From Cardiocondyla obscurior (Eukaryota; Arthropoda; Insecta; Hymenoptera; Formicidae), in assembly GCF_019399895.1 (NCBI RefSeq), contig NC_091884.1, forward strand, positions 2,916,501 to 2,980,500: 64,000 nucleotides of DNA, in the 5' to 3' direction. The notes under the pieces were generated by a model. It did no database searches, was not told where the DNA came from, and worked only from the letters and a program-made list of their open reading frames with translations. The position numbers were made by a program, and so were the translations under genes. Shown here piece after piece: positions 63,581 to 64,000 of this stretch; the stretch's first letter is position 1, and each line of letters opens with the position of its first letter.

Positions 63581-64000
63581 CAATTTTCTACTTCGATGTA
63601 CGCACCCGTAGCACCACGAATAGCATTTATATGACTGCCACCTCTGCCTATTACTCGGCTGATAGCATTTGTGGGAACGGACACTTTTTTAGAACGAAAC
63701 CGTGAATTCATAAATCTTCCCGAATCATCAGACTGTCCCCTGTAAACCACAATTACATTAGATAGCCGTAAATATTATTAATTGAAAAACTTTTTTCAAG
63801 AACATGTATCTTACATTCGTACAACTTCTTTCCATCCTTCTTCACGCTTTCCACTTTGTTTGGGGCTGGTATTACTCGTTTTCGATGATGTGTTTAAAGT
63901 ATCTCCATCGTATTGATTATTATAAGACTTTTTTCCTTAGCCAGGAACATAAGTTTCATTACCAGTCGCTTCAAAATCTTCTCTATCAGCAGGATGCCTC
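63581..64000 (-). pseudogene. mask/ANKHD1-like KH-domain fragment
   Basis: Two exons on the minus strand (63815 to the window edge; 63581-63739) join in phase. They encode a Ser/Lys-rich stretch ending KREEGWKEVVRM and a KH domain with VSVPTNAISRVIGRGGSHIN and ATGAYIEVE. The GxxG loop (GRGG) and flanks match the single KH domain of Drosophila mask and vertebrate ANKHD1/ANKRD17, which bind RNA and act in several signalling pathways. An in-frame TAA at 63937-63939 and the lack of ankyrin repeats in view indicate a broken or partial copy. Confidence 0.7.

Overview
This is eukaryotic, AT-rich, repeat-dominated DNA with spliceosomal introns, and it looks like an arthropod genome. The set of element families (THAP/P element, lysine-rich LINE, Polinton-type PolB and integrase, errantivirus-like Gypsy with an env, Helitron-like) and the insect-like host fragments (fatty acyl-CoA reductase, SPT16, mask/ANKHD1 KH domain) suggest a hymenopteran, perhaps an ant. 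The order is an inference. I found no bacterial operons, rRNA, tRNA or CRISPR.

Layout. 1-2597: 5' part of a decayed Copia element on the minus strand, with one 200-bp LTR in view. 3403-17810: a full-length but broken LINE on the plus strand with a 16-bp target duplication. It is split inside its endonuclease by a 9.27-kb P-superfamily transposon (5658-14926) that has perfect 15-bp inverted repeats, a perfect 8-bp duplication and a six-exon transposase with no stop. That P element also carries a minus-strand proline-rich gene and broken exons of a fatty acyl-CoA reductase, themselves split by a 140-bp MITE. 18.9-25.2 kb: a mariner-like transposase split by a second full-length, decayed copy of the same LINE on the minus strand, then a 147-bp tandem repeat.

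26.3-43.7 kb: a partial Polinton/Maverick-like gene set. It has an intact spliced protein-primed-type DNA polymerase B, an intact chromodomain integrase, a DUF8207-type protein and small spliced genes. One of the small genes is interrupted at a splice donor by a young Gypsy element (26561-34929, LTRs differing at 2 of 422 bases) that has broken pol and env. 43.7-45.8 kb: a very large inverted repeat with arms of about 0.86 kb and a loop of about 0.39 kb.

46.3-55.5 kb: a Helitron-like element on the minus strand. Its main frame is Rep, PIF1 helicase and a ubiquitin-specific-protease-like domain; an Ulp1-like protease frame lies upstream. The element is bounded on its 5' side by a nearly perfect array of 38 24-bp repeats, whose core motif also occurs on the 3' side. 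55.8-58.8 kb: a satellite made of units rich in CCAAT-box motifs. 58.9-59.55 kb: a small three-exon gene for a coiled-coil, RG-rich protein. 59.6-64 kb: intron-containing fragments of several host genes, apparently decayed.

The genes do not form a host pathway. They are replication and integration modules of separate mobile elements nested in one another, with host pieces caught among them. The most promising places to look for something new are the Helitron with two peptidase modules and its 24-bp array, the gene-carrying P element, the large palindrome beside the Polinton genes, and a spliced antisense exon inside the Gypsy element.
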